NCBI RefSeq assembly: GCF_009939295.1
Contig: NZ_WVIC01000001.1
Span: forward strand, 1 to 64,000
Length of the DNA: 64,000 nt
Origin: Petrachloros mirabilis ULC683
GTDB lineage: Bacteria > Cyanobacteriota > Cyanobacteriia > Thermosynechococcales > Thermosynechococcaceae
Direction: 5' to 3'
The notes under the pieces are model-generated. The model did no database searches and was not told the origin of the DNA. It worked only from the letters and a program-made list of their open reading frames with translations. The position numbers and the translations under genes are program-made. Shown in pieces: positions 17,463 to 25,120 of the stretch (position 1 is the stretch's first letter; every line of letters starts with the position of its first letter).

Positions 17463-18401
17463 TTACCCACCAGAGAGGGCATTGGCAATGGCCTGCTGAC
17501 CCTGGGAAGAGGTGGCATAGCCTAGAAACGCCTGTACTGCGGGATTATTTGCATCCTTATAAACGTAGTACAGCGACCGTTTAAAGGGATAGGTCGGCGC
17601 TTCGGGGGTTAACCCATCTACGGCCACAACGCGCACTGTTTGCTGATCGGCCACCTGATTATAGGTGGCATAGCCAATGCCATCCGTTCCTAGCTGCTGC
17701 AAAATGGGTGTGGTAGCGTCTCGCTCCAGGGTGGTGATGTTGGGGGTTGTGCCAAAGGCTCCGCCCTTGAGTACCAGGTCTTGAAATGCCTGTGATGTGC
17801 CGCTCACCGATGGACGATTGATCACGCGAATCGGAATGCTAGCGCCGCCCAATGTCGCCCAGCTACTAATCGTGCCCTGAAAAATCTGGGCGACTTGGGT
17901 GGCTGAGAGCCCCCGCTGAAAAGGATTATTTTTGCCGACGACAATGGCAATTTCATCGCTGGCAATGGGCACTGCCACCAGTCCCTGGGTCTGTTCGGAG
18001 GCCGTCAGCCCCCGAGAGGTGGCGGCGACATCCACACTGCCCCCCAGTAGAGCCTGAATGCCATTGTCAGATCCCACAGCGGCAGTGTTGACTTGAGTGC
18101 CGGGATATTGCTGCTGAAAGCCAGCTTTGAGGGCTTCATTGATTTGCACCATGCTGGTCGAGCCATCAATGCTGACGGTTGTTCCCGCCGGAACACTTGA
18201 GGGTAGTGGAAACGCAGAAGGGGTTGGCGCTGGTGTCTGGCTTTCAGACACTTCGGTTCCGGGTAAAGCTGGGAATTGGGGCTGATCTCCTGGGCGGAGA
18301 AAAAACCACCAATATACCCCGGCTGCTAGCCCCGCAGCCAGGACAATATATACGATGGGCGGCGGGCCGCTGCGCTTGGGCATTGCCGAAGGATCTGCCA
18401 T
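17463..18401 (-). CDS. Membrane-anchored PstS-like substrate-binding protein
   Basis: The 312-residue product has one N-terminal membrane anchor (IVYIVLAAGLAAGVYWWFF), a Pro/Ser-rich linker to about residue 70, then a type II periplasmic binding domain. That domain starts VSIDGSTSMVQI, the oxyanion-binding strand of phosphate-binding proteins. Further family marks are VDVAATSRGLT, NNPFQRGLSATQVAQIFQG and RPSVSGTSQAFQ. It lacks a lipobox and there are no pstCAB permease genes nearby. Its start lies 9 nt after the stop of a PspA-like gene, so the pair is cotranscribed. A sensory or envelope-stress role may be more likely than phosphate import; that is inference. Confidence 0.85.
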   Translation of the reverse strand: MADPSAMPKRSGPPPIVYIVLAAGLAAGVYWWFFLRPGDQPQFPALPGTEVSESQTPAPTPSAFPLPSSVPAGTTVSIDGSTSMVQINEALKAGFQQQYPGTQVNTAAVGSDNGIQALLGGSVDVAATSRGLTASEQTQGLVAVPIASDEIAIVVGKNNPFQRGLSATQVAQIFQGTISSWATLGGASIPIRVINRPSVSGTSQAFQDLVLKGGAFGTTPNITTLERDATTPILQQLGTDGIGYATYNQVADQQTVRVVAVDGLTPEAPTYPFKRSLYYVYKDANNPAVQAFLGYATSSQGQQAIANALSGG

Positions 18402-18410
18402 AGGGGGTGT

Positions 18411-19124
18411 CTACTCCACACTAGATTCGAGGGTGGACGGGTTAAGCATCTCAAGTCGCCGGGACACTTCGTCATCGATGGTGAGTTGATCTAAATCAGC
18501 AGCCAATTTCTCATTGGGGTTTTCAGCGAGTTCGGCCAAGGCGTTGCTGCGCAAGTGACGTCCTTCTACGGCATTTTTAGCAGATTCAAAAGAAGACCGC
18601 GCCGAGCCAATATCAAATTCATTGTTCACCTTGGCAATAGACTCTAGAGCGCTGTTGATTTCTGCCAAGTCCTTCATGTTTTCCATGTCGGTTTTGTATT
18701 GCTCCAGCTTTAGGCGTTCACGGTTGAGCTTGTCTTTGGAGGCATTCACAAAGGTTTCCGCCTGCTTCACCTGCCCTTCAAGTTGGGGTAGAAGTTGTTC
18801 AATTTGAATGGCTTTAGTCATGGCTAGACGCGCTGCATCAGTCTTGCCGGACTGCTGAGCCAAGGCTGCTTGTTGCTCGAATTTGCGAAGTTCTTGAACT
18901 TTTTCGGTGTATTTCTTTTTGGCGCGCTCGTAAGATCCCACCTGCATGGCTACGGCCTCTGCCAGCTTTTGCACCGAAACTTGCATAGACTGCAAGGATT
19001 CTTCAGCAATGGAGACAGCAACCCTGCCACCGGATTCGACCGGAATGCCCCACAACCAGTTCCAGGTGCCGACGATGGTGCGTCCGGCTCGCTCACCCAT
19101 GAGCCAATAGATTGCTTGTTTCAT
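18411..19124 (-). CDS. PspA/IM30-like coiled-coil protein
   Basis: The 237-residue product is almost wholly alpha-helical. It has an N-terminal Trp-rich segment (TIVGTWNWLWGIPVE) that could insert into a membrane surface, then long charged coiled coils (YERAKKKYTEKVQELRKFEQ; LNRERLKLEQYKTDMENMK). This matches the PspA/IM30 (ESCRT-III superfamily) pattern but is distant from Vipp1, which has a different amphipathic N-helix and, in cyanobacteria, a C-terminal tail. PspA-family proteins coat and repair stressed membranes. It is directly upstream of the anchored PstS-like gene, so the two products probably act together at the cytoplasmic or thylakoid membrane. Confidence 0.75.
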   Translation of the reverse strand: MKQAIYWLMGERAGRTIVGTWNWLWGIPVESGGRVAVSIAEESLQSMQVSVQKLAEAVAMQVGSYERAKKKYTEKVQELRKFEQQAALAQQSGKTDAARLAMTKAIQIEQLLPQLEGQVKQAETFVNASKDKLNRERLKLEQYKTDMENMKDLAEINSALESIAKVNNEFDIGSARSSFESAKNAVEGRHLRSNALAELAENPNEKLAADLDQLTIDDEVSRRLEMLNPSTLESSVE

Positions 19125-19342
19125 ACAATGCCTCTACCCCTTGCCAAGTTAGGTTATCAGTCACGCATCAAAATTAACGAATTGCACTGTGGCGTTTCAG
19201 TCAAAGGAATTATGGCAGCAACAGGATTTGCTGAGGTGGTAATTCTCCCTCTAGAATACCCCTGAAATTCTGTGGTGGGGCATCCGGATGTCAGACCTGG
19301 TTCAGAACGCTTCCGTTTAGGGCTGGGGAATTTTTTGATCAC

Positions 19343-20290
19343 TTAGATCAAACGACGAATTTCTGTCATTTTTTGCTTTGGGTCTGAACTCAGTAACGCC
19401 TGAATCAGGCTGGCCATGATTTGGGGAATGGCACAGGCAGACCCCAGATAAGTGCGCCACTGGGGCCAGGAAAGCAACTGCCGCGATCGCGGCTCAATTG
19501 ACCAAAAGCGATTCACCGAGCAAGACATCTCGGTGCCCAGTGCCGTCACCTCATGCCACCACCCGGCTGGAATGTAGAGCAGTTCCCCGGCTTTAAGGAT
19601 GACTTCAACCTGGTGCTGAAGCGCGATTGGGAGCTGGGGGAAAGCTTCAAAGTCTGGGGCATTGAGATTGACCTGACTAAACCAGCAGCGCAGTTTCATG
19701 CCGTGGCGCAGATGCACCGAAATCGGAAAAGCATACAAGTTTGCCCACTGATGGGGGGGAAATAGCATCACTTTTTTGTCGCCGTGCAACTGCATGAGGG
19801 TGCCATCGGACGGATCATAATGCAGGCTCTCCACATGACCCCCAGGACCAACCCAGAGATTGAGGTTGCTCAACGGCTGTCGCAGACCCAGGCATTCCCC
19901 CAGATTTTGGAGAGCCAAAGACTGCCCTAGAGGAGTCTCGTGAAGAGGGCACTTAGCCAGGTATAAATCTTGGCTGTGGGCTTGGCGATTGCGCAGTAAT
20001 TCAGCATAGTCTCGGAACCGTAACATCTGCACCGGCACACCACTGCCAATGGTCGTCCACTGGCGCTTGTCTGGGCTGTGTCGATCTCGGCCATAGCAAC
20101 GAATCAAAAACGACTGCTCCCCAATTTGGTCGCACAAGTAGTTCAAGTTCCAGTCGGGTTCGCTCTCAAGCAGATCGGTGATCACCACAGGCCAACCCAG
20201 GACTTGAAATTGCTGGTTAAACTGCTGGGGTGTCAAGGCGTGCATGGAAACCCGAGAAATCTGCGGGGAACTCTGACCAACAGAAGCCAT
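19343..20290 (-). CDS. JmjC/cupin-like Fe(II)/2-oxoglutarate-dependent hydroxylase
   Basis: The 315-residue product is a cupin_8/JmjC-type enzyme. The iron-binding facial triad is visible as His157-x-Asp159 (SLHYDPSDG) and His246 in PAGWWHEV. GDKKVMLFPP and GELLYIPAGWW are classic strands of this family. It should hydroxylate a protein side chain or small molecule with O2 and 2-oxoglutarate, in the cytosol. The gene is divergent from the AspH-type gene over a 164-nt intergenic region, so one control region could serve both sides. The substrate is unknown. The start is ATG 20290. Confidence 0.87.
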   Translation of the reverse strand: MASVGQSSPQISRVSMHALTPQQFNQQFQVLGWPVVITDLLESEPDWNLNYLCDQIGEQSFLIRCYGRDRHSPDKRQWTTIGSGVPVQMLRFRDYAELLRNRQAHSQDLYLAKCPLHETPLGQSLALQNLGECLGLRQPLSNLNLWVGPGGHVESLHYDPSDGTLMQLHGDKKVMLFPPHQWANLYAFPISVHLRHGMKLRCWFSQVNLNAPDFEAFPQLPIALQHQVEVILKAGELLYIPAGWWHEVTALGTEMSCSVNRFWSIEPRSRQLLSWPQWRTYLGSACAIPQIMASLIQALLSSDPKQKMTEIRRLI

Positions 20291-20454
20291 AGAGATGCTC
20301 TTAAGCGGATGCTCTTTAGCATAGGGGAAAGGGGCAATATTTAACCCCTTCTATATTTGAAGCCAGATCGGTTTACACTAAATAGCCGGTAGATAGGTTC
20401 CGGTGGGCGGACTCCTTCTACGGTTCTTGTTGTCGCTGCGATCGCAACACACCT

Positions 20455-21192
20455 ATGGCAAACAAAGATTGGGTACGGGTGATTGTTCAATCCCCCGTGA
20501 TTGACAAACTCGTAAAGGCAGTTCCAGACTACTCTCTGATCGGGGAGTCCGTCTTATTCACCAAAGAGCAGTTTCCCTGGGCCGAAACCCTAGAAGCCAA
20601 CTGGCAGGTCATCCGCCAAGAACTCGATCAAATTCTGGAGCATACCCAAGCCCTGCCCAACTTTCAGGACATTATGCCCCGCCAACAAGAAATCACCCAG
20701 GATGACGGCTGGAAGACCTATTTTTTCTGTGCCTTTGGGTTCGTTGCCCACAAAAACTGTCAGCGGTGCCCCCAAACCTGGGAACTGCTGCGCACCATTC
20801 CCGACCTTAAGGTAGCCTTTTTTTCAATTTTGGCTCCCGGCAAGCATATCCCAGAGCACTATGGCAAACACAAAGGACTGATTCGCTACCACCTAGCCCT
20901 GCGCGTTCCTGAACCGCGATCCCAATGTCAGATTCGCATCGCCGACCACACCCTCACCTGGGAAGAAGGAAAAAGCCTCATCTTTGACGACACCTATCCC
21001 CACGAAGTCTGGAATAACACCGATGGCTACCGCGTCGTCCTGTTCTTGGATATTGCCCGTCCCATGCGCTTCCCCCTCTCTTTGATCAACTGGAGCGCCT
21101 CGCAAATTTTGCGGGTTTCGCCCTTAGTAAAAACTGCCAAACAAAACCACAAAGCTTGGGAACAACGCTTTGAATCCAACATGAAGCCCTAA
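20455..21192 (+). CDS. Aspartyl/asparaginyl beta-hydroxylase-type (LpxO-like) dioxygenase
   Basis: The 245-residue product contains the AspH domain: PEHYGKHKGLIRYHLALRVP holds the first iron His and the 2-oxoglutarate region, FDDTYPHEVWN holds the second His, and YRVVLFLDIARP is the closing strand. The AspH family uses two His ligands only. Bacterial members hydroxylate lipid acyl chains (LpxO), peptides or natural products. A hydrophobic/basic C-terminus (FPLSLINWSASQIL) might touch a membrane. The start is ATG 20455, soon after a HIP1 site. It is the first of three closely spaced genes with a Rieske oxygenase and an alpha-oxoamine-synthase-like enzyme, suggesting a shared product. Confidence 0.88.
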   Translation: MANKDWVRVIVQSPVIDKLVKAVPDYSLIGESVLFTKEQFPWAETLEANWQVIRQELDQILEHTQALPNFQDIMPRQQEITQDDGWKTYFFCAFGFVAHKNCQRCPQTWELLRTIPDLKVAFFSILAPGKHIPEHYGKHKGLIRYHLALRVPEPRSQCQIRIADHTLTWEEGKSLIFDDTYPHEVWNNTDGYRVVLFLDIARPMRFPLSLINWSASQILRVSPLVKTAKQNHKAWEQRFESNMKP

Positions 21193-21239
21193 TCAGCCGC
21201 TACAATCAACTTTATCTTCTGCCAGATTGCGTCAAAAAG

Positions 21240-22442
21240 GTGGATCCTCAGATTGACGAAACGCAGTTTTCCTGGCTAAATAAGCCCATCAGGGGACTAA
21301 AATCAAGACCTATGATAGAGCTGGCCACTACCCTTCAGGGGCAACCGATTCAGAATCGCATTCGCCAAGCAGGCATCAATCCCAACTACTGGTATCCGGT
21401 AGCTTGGGCACACCAGCTTGCCCCAGGCAAGGTTCTAGCAGCTTCAGTTTGGCAGCAAAAAATTGCCGCTTACCGCGATTTAGAGGGTCACCTGCACGCC
21501 CTAGAGGATGCCTGTCCCCATAAGGGGGTTGCCCTGCACCTCGGGGAAGTCCAGGGAGGAAACCTCACCTGCCCTTATCACGGCTGGCAGTTTGACGGAG
21601 AGGGCAACTGTGTCCACATTCCCTACTTTCCTCCTGACCAAAAGCTCCCCTGTGCCATCGCCCGTAGTTACCCGATTCAAGAGCAGTATGACATTCTTTG
21701 GGTCTTTCCTGGGGCACCGGAGCTGGCAGCCCAAGTCTCGCTTCCTAGCGTTCCCGAGTATGGCAACCCAGCCTGGTTTATGGTTCGGATTCCCAATCAA
21801 TTTCAGGCACACTTTTCCATCTGTAATGAAAATGCCATGGATGTATTCCATGGATTCTTGCACAAGGGGCTGCAAGGTTGGTTTGACCCAGTTCTCAAGA
21901 AACTGCGCCAAACCCCCCAGGATATTGAAGCGGATTACCAGGTGTCTTACCGCCAAAACTTCCTGGCCAAGGTGCTGGGGCTAACCTCGCCTGGGAACTC
22001 CGTTGCCACCCGAACGGTCTCCATTCATTATCAATATCCTCACTTTCACAGTTCCTTAGAGGGGGTTTCATCTCTTTACCTCATGCGGCTGCCAGTGGAG
22101 TCTAATGTGACACGCTCTTTTTCCCTGATGTTCTTAAAGCTGCCCCTGCCTGCCTGGATGTATCAACCCCCCGTGGGCCACTGGCTAGAAGCAGCCGTTC
22201 TGCGTTTAATCTTTCAACGCTTTGTAGCCCAAGATGCCGAGATGGTGGCCAGTGAACAGTGCTCCTACGAGAACAACCCTGAACGCCACTATGTTGAAGT
22301 CAATCCGGCGATTCTGGCCTTACAGCGGGTGATTATCGGGCAATATGAACAGTTTGTGCAACAATCTAAAGGGCACCTGAGTCAAATCAACGGGGATCAA
22401 ACATCATCCCTGCTGACGGCAGAAGCTATCTCTTTCCCATGA
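21240..22442 (+). CDS. Rieske non-heme iron oxygenase (pheophorbide-oxygenase-like)
   Basis: The 400-residue product has a Rieske [2Fe-2S] site Cys92-x-His94 / Cys111-x2-His114 (CPHKG, CPYHGW) and a catalytic iron site in NENAMDVFHGFLH (Asp201-x2-His204-x3-His208). The layout resembles the PaO/Lls1-type oxygenases. The C-terminal part contains a moderately hydrophobic stretch (LPLPAWMYQPP) seen in membrane-associated members. It would hydroxylate or desaturate a small substrate using a separate reductase, which is not encoded nearby. GTG 21240 follows the AspH gene by 47 nt; ATG 21312 is the alternative start (MIELATT), still upstream of the Rieske domain. Confidence 0.88.
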   Translation: MDPQIDETQFSWLNKPIRGLKSRPMIELATTLQGQPIQNRIRQAGINPNYWYPVAWAHQLAPGKVLAASVWQQKIAAYRDLEGHLHALEDACPHKGVALHLGEVQGGNLTCPYHGWQFDGEGNCVHIPYFPPDQKLPCAIARSYPIQEQYDILWVFPGAPELAAQVSLPSVPEYGNPAWFMVRIPNQFQAHFSICNENAMDVFHGFLHKGLQGWFDPVLKKLRQTPQDIEADYQVSYRQNFLAKVLGLTSPGNSVATRTVSIHYQYPHFHSSLEGVSSLYLMRLPVESNVTRSFSLMFLKLPLPAWMYQPPVGHWLEAAVLRLIFQRFVAQDAEMVASEQCSYENNPERHYVEVNPAILALQRVIIGQYEQFVQQSKGHLSQINGDQTSSLLTAEAISFP

Positions 22443-22522
22443 ATTTTGGATGAAATGGTGTATTTGCAGACTAAAGTTATGAGTAAAAGCCTTCGGCTGG
22501 GAGCAGGTGAGAGGAGTCAATA

Positions 22523-23803
22523 GTGGAAGTCATTACTGAGTACATGCAGGCTATTTATCAGAATGGCCTCTACCCTGACAGATTCATCTGTCACCACAAG
22601 CAAGGGAACTTCGTTGAAATCGAGGAGTATTCAACGGGGAAGCGGCATAAGGTATTGACCTTCTGCACCAATGATGTCCTGGGTTTAGTGCAAAATGAAG
22701 CCGTGCGTCAGGCTGCTATTGATGCTATTCACCAATATGGAACCTCGAATAGCTCATGTTCAGCCTTAAGTGGTCGCATTGATCTGCATCGACAATTAGA
22801 GCAGGAGATTTCGGCGTTTAAGGGCTTGGAGCATACCCATTTGTTTCTGAATGCCTGGATGGCGCTGCAAGCCTTGATGGATGCCTTTTGCCATCTAGCC
22901 ATTCCGGTTCCAGGGTTTCGCCACACCCGGGAGACGTTAATTCTCACCGATGTGCTCAATCATGGCTGTATCATTTCAGCCATCACCAATGCGGGCAATC
23001 GCTCGGGCAAGATGTTTAGCCACAGCCCCAACGTGCGGGTCAAAGCCTATCGCCACTGCGATGTCAATGACTTAGCTCGTAAGCTGCGCCGCTATGCTCG
23101 ACCCAATGACCGAATTTTGGTAATTTCCGATGCGGTGTTCTCCATGGATGGAGACATTGCGCCGCTGCCAGAGATGCTGGATATATTGGAAAACTATCCG
23201 GGCAGCGTCATTGTGATGGATGAAGCCCATGCCAGCGGATCTTTGGGCTCCCACGGAGGCGGCATCTACGATCACTTTGGGATCACCCCCCAACAGGTGC
23301 TAAATCGGGGGATGGTGCCCATCATTATGACCACCTTCTCAAAGTTTGCGGCTTCAGCAGGAGCGGCCATTAGTAGCCACTCTCGGGAGTTGATTGATTT
23401 GCTAGAGGCATCACCCACATCCATTGGGACGATTTCACTGCCCCCGCCCACGGCTGCGGCAGCTTTAGAAAGTATTCGGCAACTGCGCCAGCATCCTGAA
23501 TGGGTCAAAACTTTGCATGCCAATACTCGCTATCTGCGATCGCGCCTCACTGAAGCCGATTTTATTACCCTGGGTGAGACCAATGTCCTGCCGGTGGTTC
23601 TCCCCCAAGATATTAGCCCCAAGGATTTCAGCCAACGCTTGATTGAAGAGCACGGCATCTGGACTTCTGCAATTTGGTTTATTGCCAAGCCACGGATGCG
23701 GATGACAGTCAATGCTCTGCACACTCAAGAAGAAATGGATCGATTACTAGATGCGATGATTGCTACCCGTGATTGCCTCTATCGGCCTAGCATCAGCGCC
23801 TAG
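22523..23803 (+). CDS. Class II PLP-dependent enzyme of the alpha-oxoamine synthase family
   Basis: The 426-residue fold-type I PLP enzyme resembles 2-amino-3-ketobutyrate CoA ligase, AONS and serine palmitoyltransferase. PLP ligands are Asp233 and His236 in VMDEAHASG, and the Schiff-base Lys274 in TTFSKFAASAG. GTSNSSCSALSGRIDLHRQLE is the substrate-entry helix region of this family. Such enzymes condense an amino acid with an acyl-CoA or acyl-ACP, releasing CO2. GTG 22523 has a GAGAGGAG site six bases upstream. It lies 80 nt after the Rieske gene. No acyl carrier protein or dedicated thioesterase gene adjoins it. Biotin synthesis is possible but the neighbours favour a specialised metabolite or lipid. 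Confidence 0.88.
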   Translation: MEVITEYMQAIYQNGLYPDRFICHHKQGNFVEIEEYSTGKRHKVLTFCTNDVLGLVQNEAVRQAAIDAIHQYGTSNSSCSALSGRIDLHRQLEQEISAFKGLEHTHLFLNAWMALQALMDAFCHLAIPVPGFRHTRETLILTDVLNHGCIISAITNAGNRSGKMFSHSPNVRVKAYRHCDVNDLARKLRRYARPNDRILVISDAVFSMDGDIAPLPEMLDILENYPGSVIVMDEAHASGSLGSHGGGIYDHFGITPQQVLNRGMVPIIMTTFSKFAASAGAAISSHSRELIDLLEASPTSIGTISLPPPTAAAALESIRQLRQHPEWVKTLHANTRYLRSRLTEADFITLGETNVLPVVLPQDISPKDFSQRLIEEHGIWTSAIWFIAKPRMRMTVNALHTQEEMDRLLDAMIATRDCLYRPSISA

Positions 23804-23875
23804 GCTGGCAAAACCACAGCAGCCTCCCTTGGGCAGGTGCGACCTTTATTTGCTTGGGTAATACTCGCAATGCCT

Positions 23876-24145
23876 CCCTCACCCCAACCCCTCTCCCAAG
23901 CTGGGAGAGGGGCTAAGACACTGTTCGGTTCCCCTTCTACCTTTTTGGGCTACTTTGTACACACAAGTCTTGAAAAGATTCAAAATCTTTGCGCTCGCCC
24001 CCCTAGCCCCCCAAGTTTGGGGGGAATATAGTCCCAATTTTTGTTGATCTCCCCCCAAACTTGGGGGGTCGGGGGGGCTAATGCAGGGTGGAATGGGTTT
24101 ATCTAGAGATGTATGTACACCGTAGCCCTTTTGGGGAGAGGGGGC
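23876..24145. repeat. GC-rich palindromic dispersed repeat, copy 2
   Basis: This fills most of the spacer 23,804-24,276. Left arm cctcaccccaacccctctcc and a mirrored ctgggagaggggct lie around 23,878-23,914. A C-run/G-run palindrome (ccccccaagtttgggggg) sits at about 24,008, and a second (ccccccaaacttgggggg) near 24,052 precedes ctaatgcagggtggaa. The right part (ctagagatgtatgtacaccgtagccc) matches copy 1 at 180-209. No gene is seen in the spacer. Confidence 0.65.
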
Positions 24146-24276
24146 TAGCAGATGAGGGCAAATCTTCTCAGGTATATCAGGCTGAGGTCGCACCCTCTTG
24201 AGCAAGCCGTTGGCTTGACATCCAGGGGGGTCTTTAGTTTGTGGGCGCTTTTGGGAGGCTTTGAGGTGGCGTGACC

Positions 24277-24978
24277 CTATGCCTGATCCCTAGTGGGCAC
24301 CTGCAACTGCTGAAGGGCAAAGTCTCGCAAGATTGGCAGCACCAGGGGGGGAATTTCATGGCCCATCTCAAACTCACGATAGGTGACCGCTGCACCGGCT
24401 TGAATCAGGCTATCCCGTGCCACCAAAGCAGCCTGAAGCGGAACGACCGGATCTTGCCGACCATGAATCATCAGAATGGGCGGTAAAGTGGGGGGCAACG
24501 TGGCCAAGTTAATCGGGTGAAGATAGCCGCTCAGGGCAACCAATCCGGCCACAGGTAGGCTAAGCCCTACATCTAAAGTCATGGCACCTCCCTGAGAAAA
24601 CCCCGCCAACAGGGTATGGCTCAGGGGAATATTGTCTTGTCCATCTAGGCTCAACAACCAGTCTCGTAGGTGTTTGCGACTTGTCTCCAGACCCTCCTGG
24701 GTATTGAGGTCATACCACATCAGCCCCCCTGCAACCAAAGGATGGGGCAGCGGCGCATTGGGAAATAAGTATTGTGCTTGGGGTAATCTTAGCAGCGGAG
24801 CCAAGGGGGCTAAGTCCTGGGCATTGGCACCCCATCCGTGCAGCATTACCAGCCGGTAGTGAATATCGGTACTAGGGGTTTGAGGATATGCGATCGCACT
24901 GAGTAGCACCGGAAACCTCCAAACACTTAAATCTTCTACATTGTGCGTCAAATCACGGGCGATCGGGATACCAGTCAC
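24277..24978 (-). CDS. Alpha/beta-hydrolase, carboxylesterase/phospholipase family
   Basis: The product, about 233 residues, belongs to the phospholipase/carboxylesterase (Abhydrolase_2) group. It has an oxyanion strand VMLHGWGANAQDL, nucleophile Ser in AGFSQGGAMT, catalytic Asp in HGRQDPVVPL, and His in EMGHEI. Relatives hydrolyse short acyl esters or act as acyl-protein or lysophospholipid thioesterases in the cytosol. It is convergent with the alpha-oxoamine synthase gene and divergent from the kinase gene, so a link to either is unproven. The start is uncertain: GTG 24978 abuts GGGAG closely, and an internal GTG (VWRFPVLLS) would also fit. Confidence 0.85.
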   Translation of the reverse strand: MTGIPIARDLTHNVEDLSVWRFPVLLSAIAYPQTPSTDIHYRLVMLHGWGANAQDLAPLAPLLRLPQAQYLFPNAPLPHPLVAGGLMWYDLNTQEGLETSRKHLRDWLLSLDGQDNIPLSHTLLAGFSQGGAMTLDVGLSLPVAGLVALSGYLHPINLATLPPTLPPILMIHGRQDPVVPLQAALVARDSLIQAGAAVTYREFEMGHEIPPLVLPILRDFALQQLQVPTRDQA

Positions 24979-25120
24979 CTCCCAAACGAGACTTTGCTGT
25001 CAATCTGGAGATCAATCTAAGTCTGTGGCTAAATCTGTGGCTTTCATCTCAAGCACTTCCATATCTGGAGTGGCCAGATCTGATGCCTCCTCTGCCCCGT
25101 CGGGATATGAGAAAATAAAC

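Noticed and set aside
24000-24140. CRISPR-like alternation of C-runs and G-runs
   Set aside because: There are only two palindromic units with unequal spacers and no cas genes; it belongs to the dispersed GC-rich repeat family.
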